Assembly: GCA_946222495.1 (NCBI GenBank)
Contig: CAMICF010000057.1
Span: 1 to 14,356 of the forward strand
Direction: 5' to 3'
DNA length: 14,356 nucleotides
From: an uncultured Janibacter sp.
Lineage (GTDB): Bacteria > Actinomycetota > Actinomycetes > Actinomycetales > Dermatophilaceae
Shown here: positions 8,224 to 14,356 of the stretch, in pieces
How the letters are laid out: the number at the start of each line of letters is the position of its first letter
Numbering within the stretch: the first letter of the stretch is position 1
Made by a program: the position numbers and the translations under genes
Notes under the pieces: generated by a model
Databases searched by the model: none
What the model saw: the letters and a program-made list of their open reading frames with translations, nothing else
What the model was told of the DNA's origin: nothing

Positions 8224-9474
8224 GTGACCGATTCCCTGCTGACCGCCTCCGCCGTCGACGACGCGGCCGCGCTCCTCGCCGGCATCCTCCCGCCGACCCC
8301 GCTGCAGCGCAGCGAGCGCCTGTCCGCGGCCACCGGGTGCGACGTCTGGCTCAAGCGCGAGGACCTCCAGCCGGTCCGGTCCTACAAGCTCCGCGGTGCC
8401 TTCACCCTGATCTCCGGCCTGACCGACGAGCAGCGGGCCAGGGGCGTCGTCGCCGCCAGCGCGGGCAACCACGCCCAGGGCGTCGCCTTCGCCGGGCAGC
8501 GCCTCGGGGTCAGCGCCCGGATCTACCTCCCCCGCAACACTCCTCGCCAGAAGCGGGACCGCGTCGCCGCCCTGGGGGGCGACATGGTCGAGGTCATCGT
8601 CACCGGCGAGGTCTACGACGACGCGGCGCGCGCGGCGGCCGAGGACGCGGCCCGGACCGGTGCCGTCGTCGTCCCCGCCTTCAACGCGCTCGAGACGATG
8701 GCCGGCCAGGGCGCGATCGCCGTCGAGATCCTCGAGCAGTTCGGCCACCTGCCCGACGTCGTCACCGTCCCCGTCGGCGGGGGCGGCCTGCTCGGGGGGA
8801 TGGCCACGTGGATGGCCGCCCACGCCGCCAGCACGCGCCTCGTCGGGGTCGAGCCGGAGGGTGCGGCCTCCATGGCCGCCGCGCTGGCCGCGGGCCAGCC
8901 GGTCGACCTGGAGGAGGTCTCCCCCTTCGTCGACGGTGCGGCGGTGCGCCGGGTCGGCGAGCTGACGCACGCGGCGGTCGATGCCACCGGGACCGAGCTG
9001 ACGACGGTCGCCGAGGGCGCCATCTGCGTCGAGATGCTCGACATGTACCAGACCGACGGGATCATCGCGGAGCCCGCCGGCGCCATGGCCACGACGGCCC
9101 TCTCCCAGCTCGACCTCGTCCCGGGGTCGACCGTCGTCGCCGTCGTGTCCGGGGGCAACAACGACGTGTCCCGCTATGCCGAGGTCGTGGAGCGGGCCCT
9201 CGTCCACGAGGGCCGCAAGCACTACTTCCTCGTGACCTTCCCGCAGGAGCCCGGTGCGCTGCGGCGCTTCCTCGACGAGGTGCTCGGTCCGGACGACGAC
9301 ATCACCTTCTTCGACTACATCAAGCGCAACAACCGCGACACCGGCACCGCGGTGGTCGGCCTGGAGCTCGGCGACCCCGAGGACCTCGTGCCGCTCCTCG
9401 CCCGGATGGACTCCTCGCCGCTGGAGATCGAGACGGTCCCGCCCGACAGCCCGCTCTTCCGCATCATCGGCTGA
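8224..9474 (+). CDS. ilvA: Threonine ammonia-lyase (threonine dehydratase), short form (416 aa)
   Basis: This PLP enzyme deaminates threonine to 2-oxobutanoate, the first step from threonine to isoleucine. The PLP lysine is K55 in SYKLRGAF, the substrate-binding loop is SAGNHAQGV, and the phosphate-binding tetraglycine is 185-188 (VPVGGGGLLGG). After the catalytic domain (about 1-315) comes a single ACT-like regulatory domain (about 320-410), opening with HYFLVTFPQEPGALRRFLDEV. This is the arrangement of the 400-420 aa actinobacterial/firmicute type, in contrast to the longer two-ACT enterobacterial enzyme. Feedback control by isoleucine is expected for a regulated biosynthetic form. The GTG start is supported by the leaderless promoter spacing. 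It is preceded by a terminator and followed by a separate copper regulon, so it appears to be a single-gene unit; its link to the alcohol module is only adjacency. Confidence 0.93.
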   Translation: MTDSLLTASAVDDAAALLAGILPPTPLQRSERLSAATGCDVWLKREDLQPVRSYKLRGAFTLISGLTDEQRARGVVAASAGNHAQGVAFAGQRLGVSARIYLPRNTPRQKRDRVAALGGDMVEVIVTGEVYDDAARAAAEDAARTGAVVVPAFNALETMAGQGAIAVEILEQFGHLPDVVTVPVGGGGLLGGMATWMAAHAASTRLVGVEPEGAASMAAALAAGQPVDLEEVSPFVDGAAVRRVGELTHAAVDATGTELTTVAEGAICVEMLDMYQTDGIIAEPAGAMATTALSQLDLVPGSTVVAVVSGGNNDVSRYAEVVERALVHEGRKHYFLVTFPQEPGALRRFLDEVLGPDDDITFFDYIKRNNRDTGTAVVGLELGDPEDLVPLLARMDSSPLEIETVPPDSPLFRIIG

Positions 9475-9498
9475 CGGAATACCCTCAGGGGGTACGCT
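9471..9498 (+). promoter_or_regulatory. Predicted csoR-copA promoter
   Basis: A -35-like CTGACG (9471-9476, overlapping the ilvA stop) and a -10-like TACGCT (9493-9498, TANNNT) are separated by 16 bp. The spacer is almost entirely filled by the CsoR-type operator, so repressor binding would block RNA polymerase. Confidence 0.5.
9480..9494. promoter_or_regulatory. CsoR-type operator
   Basis: TACCCTCAGGGGGTA has TACCC and GGGTA arms around a 5-nt centre, the typical G/C-tract inverted repeat recognised by CsoR/DUF156 repressors. It lies 37 bp upstream of csoR, and copper would release the repressor. Assignment rests on motif form plus position next to its cognate genes. Confidence 0.75.
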
Positions 9499-9531
9499 GC
9501 TCCTCGACCAGGACACCCCCAGGAGGACCAC

Positions 9532-9813
9532 ATGGCCGGCTACAGCGGCAGCAAGGACGACTACCTCAAGCGGCTCAACCGCGTCGAGGGCCAGATCCGC
9601 GGGATCTCGCGCATGGTCGAGGAGGACACCTACTGCATCGACATCCTCACCCAGGTCGCCGCCGCGACCAAGGCGCTGCAGGCCGTCAGCCTCGGCCTCC
9701 TCGAGGACCACGTCGGGCACTGCGTCGTCGACGCCGCCCGGGAGAGCGACGAGGCCGCCGCGGAGAAGGTCGCCGAGGCCAGCGCCGCGATCGCCCGGCT
9801 CGTCCGCTCCTGA
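9532..9813 (+). CDS. csoR: CsoR-family copper-sensing repressor (93 aa)
   Basis: This all-helical DUF156 protein has the Cu(I) ligand set C35 (TYCIDILTQ), H60 and C64 (LEDHVGHCV), matching the C-H-C pattern of Mycobacterium tuberculosis CsoR (C36/H61/C65). That makes copper more likely than the formaldehyde- or nickel-sensing branches of the family. The N-terminal LKRLNRVEGQIRGISRMVEED is the family hallmark. It represses its own promoter and copA when copper is low. The start is fixed by AGGAGG at 9521-9526, 5 nt before the ATG. It is autoregulated through the operator at 9480-9494 and lies 65 bp upstream of copA in the same direction. Confidence 0.93.
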   Translation: MAGYSGSKDDYLKRLNRVEGQIRGISRMVEEDTYCIDILTQVAAATKALQAVSLGLLEDHVGHCVVDAARESDEAAAEKVAEASAAIARLVRS

Positions 9814-9839
9814 CGAAGGGGGCCGACGCGCCCCCTTCG
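9814..9839 (+). terminator. Hairpin between csoR and copA (terminator or attenuator)
   Basis: A perfect 10-bp stem (9814-9823 with 9830-9839) and a 6-nt loop begin immediately after the csoR TGA. No TANNNT box is apparent between it and copA, so copA probably depends on read-through. The hairpin may set the csoR:copA ratio or protect the upstream mRNA end. Confidence 0.6.
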
Positions 9840-9878
9840 CCTCCCTCTGCACCACACCAGCACACGAGAAGATGAGGA

Positions 9879-12095
9879 ATGGCCATCAGCACCTTGCCCG
9901 CCCCTGACTCCGAGACCGTGACCGGCGGCGACGGCGAGCGGACTGTCGACCTCGCCATCACCGGCATGACCTGCGCCTCCTGCTCCGCCAGGATCGAGCG
10001 CACCCTCGACAAGATCGAGGGCGTCAGTGCCACCGTCAACCTCGCCACGGAGAAGGCGACGGTCAGCCACCCCGGCTCCGTGACCGTCGACGACATCGTC
10101 TCCGCCGTCGAGTCCTCCGGCTACGGCGCGACCGTCATCGAGCCCGCCTCCCGGCTCACCCCGCCGACGCACACCCCGATCGCCCGCAAGGACCTCCAGC
10201 TGCGGATGATCGTCGCCAGCGCGCTGGCCCTCGTCGTCGTGGTCCTCGCCATGGGCCCGTGGACCTCCGCTGCCAACCCGTGGCTGCAGTGGCTCGTCGC
10301 CACCCCCGTCGTCGCGTGGGCCGCGTGGCCCTTCCACCGCTCGGCCTACCTCAACGCCCGCCACCTCGCCTCGACGATGGACACGCTGGTGAGCATCGGC
10401 GTGGGCGCCGCCTACCTCTGGTCCTTCGTCACCCTGCTCACCGGCGCCGGCGAGCACGGGCACTACTACTTCGAGACCGCCGCCGTCATCACGGCCTTCC
10501 TCCTCATCGGCCGCTACCTGGAGGCCCGGAGCAAGGACGAGGGGCGCTCCGCCCTCACCGAGCTCATGGACGTCGGGTCGAAGGGGGTCGCCGTCCAGCG
10601 GATCGACTCCCGGACCCGGGCGACGACCGAGGTCATCCTCCCCCTCGACGAGCTGCAGGTGGGCGACCACTTCATCGTCCGGCCGGGCGAGAAGGTCGCC
10701 ACGGACGGCCGGATCATCGACGGCACGAGCTCGATCGACACCTCGCTCGTCACCGGCGAGTCGGTGCCGGTGGACGTCCGCTCGGGCGACTCCGTCGACG
10801 CCGGCACGGTCAACACCTCCGGCCGCCTCGTCGTCGAGGCCACCGCGGTGGGCGAGGACACGACCTTCGCCGCCATCGTCCAGCTCGTCGAGCAGGCCCA
10901 GACGGGCAAGGCCGACGTGCAGCGTATCGCCGACCGCGTCTCCGCGGTCTTCGTCCCCGCGGTCCTCGGGATCGCGCTGCTGACCTTCATCGGGTGGTGG
11001 ATCGGGTCCGGCTCGGCCACGACCGCGATCGGCGTCGCCGTGACCGTCCTCATCATCGCCTGCCCCTGCGCCCTCGGCCTCGCCACCCCGATGGCCCTGC
11101 TCGTCGGCACGAGCCGCGGCGCGCAAAAGGGCGTCCTCATCAAGGGCCCGCAGGTCCTCGAGGACACCCGCCGCGTCGACACCCTCGTCCTCGACAAGAC
11201 CGGCACGATCACCACCGGCGTGGCCCAGGTCGTCGACCTCGCCGCCGCCCCGGGCCTGCACCCGGCGGCCGTGGTCACCGCGGCCGCGGCCGTGGAGTCC
11301 GGCAGCGAGCACCCGATCGGCAAGGCCATCGTCCGTCGTGCGCAGGAGAAGGACATCAAGATCCCGGCCATCCGGGACTTCGAGAACCTCCCCGGCGCCG
11401 GTGCGGTCGCGACGATCAAGAACATGCGGGTCACCGTGGGCCGCTCGGACCTCTTCGACGAGGTGCCCTCCGAGCTGGCGACCCTCGACCGCCCGGGGAC
11501 CACGGTCTTCGTCGGGTGGGACGGCATCGCCCGCGGCACGCTCACCGTCGCCGACGAGGTGCGCGACACCTCGGGTGACGCGATCCGTGCGCTGCGCGCC
11601 GAGGGACTGCAGGTGTGGCTGCTCAGCGGCGACGCCGAGCACAACGCGACGGCCATCGCCGCCCAGGTCGGCATCGACCCCGAGCACGTGGTCGCCGACG
11701 TCCGCCCGCAGGACAAGCACGACGTCGTCGCGCGCCTCCAGGAGGAGGGCCGGGTCGTCGCCATGGTCGGCGACGGGGTCAACGACGCCGCCGCGATCGT
11801 CAAGGCCGACCTCGGCATGGCCATGGGGACCGGCACCGACGTGGCCATGGAGTCCGCGGACATCGTCCTCGTCCACGCCGACCTCGAGTCCGTGCCGCGC
11901 TCGATCGAGCTCTCCCGCGAGACGCTGAAGATCATCAAGCAGAACCTCGGCTGGGCCTTCGGCTACAACATCGCCGCGATCCCGCTCGCGGTGGCCGGCC
12001 TGCTCAACCCGATGATCGCCGGCGCCGCGATGGCTCTCTCCTCGGTGCTCGTGGTGCTCAACTCCCTTCGCCTGCGCAAGGCGCTCCAGGACTGA
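9879..12095 (+). CDS. copA: Cu(I)-exporting P1B-type ATPase CopA (738 aa)
   Basis: It pumps Cu(I) out of the cytoplasm across the inner membrane. One N-terminal HMA domain carries GMTCASC (29-35). The P-type core follows: actuator TGES (292-295), the intramembrane copper motif CPC (395-397), phosphorylation motif DKTGT with D439, SEHP with H478, and hinge GDGVND (631-636). The last membrane segments have Y696-N697 and M718-x-x-S721-S722, the P1B-1 signature for Cu(I) over Zn/Cd transporters. Length and the expected eight membrane helices are normal. GAGAAG at 9866-9871 lies 7 nt before the ATG. It is co-directional with csoR and under its operator; no copZ-like chaperone gene follows. The gene ends before a strong terminator. 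Confidence 0.96.
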   Translation: MAISTLPAPDSETVTGGDGERTVDLAITGMTCASCSARIERTLDKIEGVSATVNLATEKATVSHPGSVTVDDIVSAVESSGYGATVIEPASRLTPPTHTPIARKDLQLRMIVASALALVVVVLAMGPWTSAANPWLQWLVATPVVAWAAWPFHRSAYLNARHLASTMDTLVSIGVGAAYLWSFVTLLTGAGEHGHYYFETAAVITAFLLIGRYLEARSKDEGRSALTELMDVGSKGVAVQRIDSRTRATTEVILPLDELQVGDHFIVRPGEKVATDGRIIDGTSSIDTSLVTGESVPVDVRSGDSVDAGTVNTSGRLVVEATAVGEDTTFAAIVQLVEQAQTGKADVQRIADRVSAVFVPAVLGIALLTFIGWWIGSGSATTAIGVAVTVLIIACPCALGLATPMALLVGTSRGAQKGVLIKGPQVLEDTRRVDTLVLDKTGTITTGVAQVVDLAAAPGLHPAAVVTAAAAVESGSEHPIGKAIVRRAQEKDIKIPAIRDFENLPGAGAVATIKNMRVTVGRSDLFDEVPSELATLDRPGTTVFVGWDGIARGTLTVADEVRDTSGDAIRALRAEGLQVWLLSGDAEHNATAIAAQVGIDPEHVVADVRPQDKHDVVARLQEEGRVVAMVGDGVNDAAAIVKADLGMAMGTGTDVAMESADIVLVHADLESVPRSIELSRETLKIIKQNLGWAFGYNIAAIPLAVAGLLNPMIAGAAMALSSVLVVLNSLRLRKALQD

Positions 12096-12107
12096 CACCC
12101 GCACAGC

Positions 12108-12148
12108 GGATCGGCCGGGCACTCCCCCTGCGGGTGCCCGGCCGATCC
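12108..12148 (+). terminator. Terminator hairpin after copA
   Basis: A perfect 15-bp stem (12108-12122 with 12134-12148) encloses an 11-nt loop and starts 13 nt after the copA stop. It has no T-tract. It may also act on transcripts arriving from the convergent permease gene. Confidence 0.8.
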
Positions 12149-12157
12149 TGTCCCTGG

Positions 12158-12179
12158 GGTGGTCGGCGCGCCGACCACC
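12158..12179. terminator. Perfect 22-bp palindrome between convergent copA and ABC permease genes
   Basis: GGTGGTCGGCG followed by its exact reverse complement forms a symmetric palindrome 8 bp downstream of the permease stop (minus strand). Placement suggests the terminator for the ABC exporter operon, although with no loop spacer the RNA hairpin must open a few central pairs. A protein-binding site is an alternative. Confidence 0.55.
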
Positions 12180-12186
12180 GCTGGCC

Positions 12187-13356
12187 TCAGACCTCGGCCT
12201 GCCACGCCTCCCGGTACGTGAGCTTGCCGGAGGTCTGCATCAGCGCCCGGCGGTAGATCCGCTCGGCGACGAGGATGACGCCGCCGGTCGCGGCGGCCAG
12301 GAGGCCGAGGCTGATGAGGGCCTCCCACCACTGCCCCTCGCCCGAGACGAGTCGCATCGGCTGGAGCACGGCGGAGAAGGGCGGCAGCCAGGCGAGCACG
12401 TCCGCGACCCGTCCCTCGGCGAAGATCGCGCCGAAGAAGACCGCCATGATGAGCATGGTCACCGGGAGCGACGTGGACTGGATGTCCTCCTGCCGTGAGG
12501 CGAGCGCACCCGCCACGGCGTAGAGGGCCGCGAGCATCGTGAACCCGACGAGGAAGAAGACGACGAACCAGGCGACGCCCGAGGTGACCGCCGGCAGCAG
12601 GTCGCCGAGGTCGGTGAAGCTCATCCCGACGAGGGCCACCGCCCCGTACAGGAGGAGCTGCCCCACCGCGAGGACCACGGCGGCGGCGAGCTTGCCGAAG
12701 AGCAACGAGCGGAGGGAGATCGAGGTCGCGATGATCTCGACGATCCGGGACTGCTTCTCCTCGGTGACGCTCATCGCGAGGTACATCCCGAAGATCATGG
12801 CGGCCATGTAGAAGAGGATCGCCATGGCGAAGCCCACCACGTCGCCCATCGCCTGCTCCTCGGCGTCCCCGTCGAGGATGTCGGTGCTCACCGAGGTGCC
12901 CTGCTGCAGGGTCCCGACGTCCGTGCCGGCCTTCTGGGCGTTGGCGGCGAGGACGGACTGGCTGATGGTCTGCGTGGCGACGTCCTCGAGCGAGGACGGC
13001 ACCTCGGCCTTGCCCACGAGCCGCCAGCCGTCGTCGGTCTGCTGCAGCCAGGCGTCCGCGGACTCGTCCATGACCGCGGCCTTCGCCGCGTCGTCGTCGG
13101 CGGCCTCGTCGAGGGAGACGGTGACGTGGTCATCGACCTCTGGCGCCCCCTTCTCGATCGCCTGGCCCATCTCCTGGCTCTGCGAGGTCACCACGAGGTC
13201 ATAGGTCTGCTCCTTGTCCGCGTTCCACGCCTGGAACCCGAGGACGCCGGCGATGATGACGAGGGTGAGGAGCGTCGATCCGATGAAGGTCTTGTCGCGC
13301 AGCCGGACGGACAGCTCGCGCTGGGCGACGAGGGCCCAGGCGTTCGTGGACCTCAT
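12187..13356 (-). CDS. ABC-2/NatB-type exporter permease (389 aa)
   Basis: The first membrane helix is near residues 24-43 (STLLTLVIIAGVLGFQAW). A large hydrophilic extracytoplasmic domain of about 130 residues follows, then about five more helices (for example GFAMAILFYMAAMIFGMYL, AAAVVLAVGQLLLYGAVALV, WFVVFFLVGFTMLAALYAV). The cytoplasmic VTEEKQSRIVEIIATS motif after the second helix is characteristic of NatB/YhaP-type permeases, and the short RELSVRLRDKTFI start is also typical. It forms the membrane part of an efflux ABC transporter with the ATPase encoded just upstream, whose stop overlaps this ATG (ATGA). Substrate is unknown; family members export Na+, antibiotics or peptides. It converges on copA. 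Confidence 0.9.
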   Translation of the reverse strand: MRSTNAWALVAQRELSVRLRDKTFIGSTLLTLVIIAGVLGFQAWNADKEQTYDLVVTSQSQEMGQAIEKGAPEVDDHVTVSLDEAADDDAAKAAVMDESADAWLQQTDDGWRLVGKAEVPSSLEDVATQTISQSVLAANAQKAGTDVGTLQQGTSVSTDILDGDAEEQAMGDVVGFAMAILFYMAAMIFGMYLAMSVTEEKQSRIVEIIATSISLRSLLFGKLAAAVVLAVGQLLLYGAVALVGMSFTDLGDLLPAVTSGVAWFVVFFLVGFTMLAALYAVAGALASRQEDIQSTSLPVTMLIMAVFFGAIFAEGRVADVLAWLPPFSAVLQPMRLVSGEGQWWEALISLGLLAAATGGVILVAERIYRRALMQTSGKLTYREAWQAEV

Positions 13357-14267
13357 GCCGTCACCTCCCGGTAGACCTCGGACAGGGGCGGGACGACCGG
13401 CGAGAGCTCGGTGACACCACCTCGACGGAGCCCCTCGGCGAGGACCAGGGACAGGACGCGGTCACGCTCGGCCTCCGAGTCCGCGGTGACGTCCACGAGG
13501 GCGGTGGGCCCGTCGACGTCGAGCGTCGCGATGCCCGGGACCTCACGGACCCAGCCGGCGTCCCTGGCCGCCACGAGGCGGTGCCTCCTCGGGGCACCCC
13601 CGCGCAGCTCGGTAGGCGTCCCCGTCGCCCGCACCCGTCCCTTGGCGAGGATGACCAGCTCGTCGCAGAGCCGGTCGACGAGGTCGAGCTGGTGGCTGGA
13701 GAAGAGCACCGGCACCCCGCGGGCGGTGTGCTCGCGCAGCAGGTCCGCCATCGAGTCGACGGCGTCGGGGTCGAGCCCGCTGAAGGGCTCGTCGAGGATG
13801 AGCGCGGCCGGCTCGATGGTCAGGGCCGCGGCGATCTGGACGCGCTGCTGGTTGCCGAGGGAGAGCGACTCGACGGTGTCGTCCGTGCGCTCCCCCAGGC
13901 CGAGACGCTCGAGCAGGGTCATGACGGACTCGCGAGCGGCCTTGCGGGAGAGCCCCTTGAGCTGACCGAGGTAGATCAGCTGGTCCGCCACCTTTTGCTT
14001 GGGGTAGAGGCCTCGCTCCTCGGGCATGTAGCCGATGGTCCGCTGGTCCGCCGTGGTGATCGGCCGGCCACCCCAGAGGACCTGCCCCTCGGTCACCGAC
14101 AGGACGCCCATGATCATCCGCATGGTCGTCGTCTTGCCGGCACCGTTGCCGCCGACGAAGCCGGTCATCCGGCCACGCTCGACGGTGAAGTCGACATGGT
14201 CGACGGCGGTCAGGTCCCCGAAGCGTCGGGTCAGCCCTTCGACGGTGATGGTCTCTGGTGTCGTCAT
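13353..14267 (-). CDS. ABC transporter ATP-binding protein, NatA type (304 aa)
   Basis: The nucleotide-binding domain has Walker A GGNGAGKTT (39-47), the variant signature LSLGNQQRVQ in place of LSGGQ (common in this NatA/YhaQ group), Walker B ALILDEPFSGLDP and the H-loop SSHQLD. About 80 C-terminal residues form the extra domain usual for NatA-like ATPases (DUF4162-like). I start at ATG 14267 (MTTPETITVEG); a longer frame from 14312 would add 15 Arg-rich, non-family residues and overlap the promoter. A TANNNT box 7 nt upstream suggests a near-leaderless message. The stop overlaps the permease start, so both are made together. Substrate is unknown. Confidence 0.92.
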   Translation of the reverse strand: MTTPETITVEGLTRRFGDLTAVDHVDFTVERGRMTGFVGGNGAGKTTTMRMIMGVLSVTEGQVLWGGRPITTADQRTIGYMPEERGLYPKQKVADQLIYLGQLKGLSRKAARESVMTLLERLGLGERTDDTVESLSLGNQQRVQIAAALTIEPAALILDEPFSGLDPDAVDSMADLLREHTARGVPVLFSSHQLDLVDRLCDELVILAKGRVRATGTPTELRGGAPRRHRLVAARDAGWVREVPGIATLDVDGPTALVDVTADSEAERDRVLSLVLAEGLRRGGVTELSPVVPPLSEVYREVTA

Positions 14268-14274
14268 GCCCTCA

Positions 14275-14280
14275 ACGCTA
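14275..14280 (-). promoter_or_regulatory. Predicted -10 element of the ABC exporter operon
   Basis: TAGCGT on the minus strand (TANNNT) lies 7 nt before the ATG at 14267, a leaderless or near-leaderless arrangement. GAGGG just before the ATG is too close to act as a good ribosome site. No clear -35 hexamer is seen. Confidence 0.45.
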
Positions 14281-14296
14281 TGGAAGGGGGCCGCCC

Positions 14297-14308
14297 GGCG
14301 GATCCGCC
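14297..14308. promoter_or_regulatory. 12-bp palindrome near -35 of the ABC exporter promoter
   Basis: GGCGGATCCGCC is a perfect palindrome centred about 35 bp upstream of the predicted start of the ATPase transcript, so a bound protein would block the -35 region. The cognate regulator is not in the window. Chance occurrence in GC-rich DNA is possible. Confidence 0.35.
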
Positions 14309-14336
14309 TCACGGGTGAACTTCGGGCCCCACCGAT

Positions 14337-14354
14337 CTCCCCCGCCGGGGGGAG
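14337..14354. repeat. Hairpin at the right edge
   Basis: CTCCCCC (14337-14343) pairs with GGGGGAG (14348-14354) across a 4-nt loop. It may be the terminator of a gene beyond the window or part of an upstream leader; context is missing. Confidence 0.3.
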
Positions 14355-14356
14355 GC

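Noticed and set aside
8098..9855. 585-residue open frame on the minus strand across ilvA and csoR
   Set aside because: Shadow frame with biased Asp/Gly/Arg content, crossing two motif-confirmed genes, a terminator and promoters.
9630..12122. 830-residue open frame on the minus strand opposite copA
   Set aside because: Shadow frame; the plus strand carries every P1B-ATPase motif, and the antisense translation has no domain pattern.
14268..14312. 15-residue extension of the ABC ATPase
   Set aside because: It lies over the predicted -10 and the palindrome and is Arg-rich; the ABC domain starts just after the ATG at 14267.

Overview
The window is high-GC DNA (about 70% G+C, strong G/C third-position bias) with short intergenic gaps, ATGA/GTGA gene overlaps and several likely leaderless starts. 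This points to an actinobacterium; the gene content would suit a member of Micrococcales such as Intrasporangiaceae, but that placement is inference. No tRNA, rRNA, CRISPR array or mobile element is visible. The gene set looks like ordinary chromosome, and no gap without a gene exceeds about 175 bases.

Left part (1-8189): a probable mycofactocin-linked alcohol oxidation module. On the plus strand are the His-rich C-terminal end of an unidentified protein (1-266), a CoxE-like VWA protein (280-1815), and a SAM methyltransferase that I read as the mycofactocin methyltransferase MftM (1812-2726). The last two are coupled by an ATGA overlap. Facing them on the minus strand is a three-gene operon: an iron-type alcohol dehydrogenase (6045-4807), a soluble GAF histidine kinase (4810-3416) and a NarL/LuxR-type response regulator (3419-2742). 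Both junctions have 4-nt overlaps. The kinase/regulator pair next to mftM and a propanediol/methanol-type Fe-ADH resembles the MnoS/MnoR methylotrophy and diol regulators of Mycobacterium smegmatis. Divergently, on the plus strand, are an ExaC-type aldehyde dehydrogenase (6218-7741) and a DUF779 protein (7771-8145). The natural reading is alcohol to aldehyde (Fe-ADH) to acid (ALDH), with the two-component system controlling both arms from the shared 172-bp intergenic region. That region holds a 20-bp near-perfect palindrome about 60 bp upstream of both predicted transcription starts. The mycofactocin core biosynthesis genes (mftA-F) are not in the window.

Middle part (8212-12148): ilvA (threonine ammonia-lyase) with a probable leaderless GTG start, directly after a strong 15-bp-stem terminator. 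It is followed by a copper-response pair: csoR, with a TACCC/GGGTA operator inside its promoter spacer, and the Cu(I) P1B-type ATPase copA. A perfect 10-bp hairpin separates csoR from copA.

Right part (12158-14356): convergent to copA, a two-gene ABC exporter (NatA-type ATPase, NatB/ABC-2-type permease, ATGA overlap) on the minus strand. It has a probable leaderless promoter with a 12-bp palindrome centred near -35. Two hairpins lie between copA and the permease gene.
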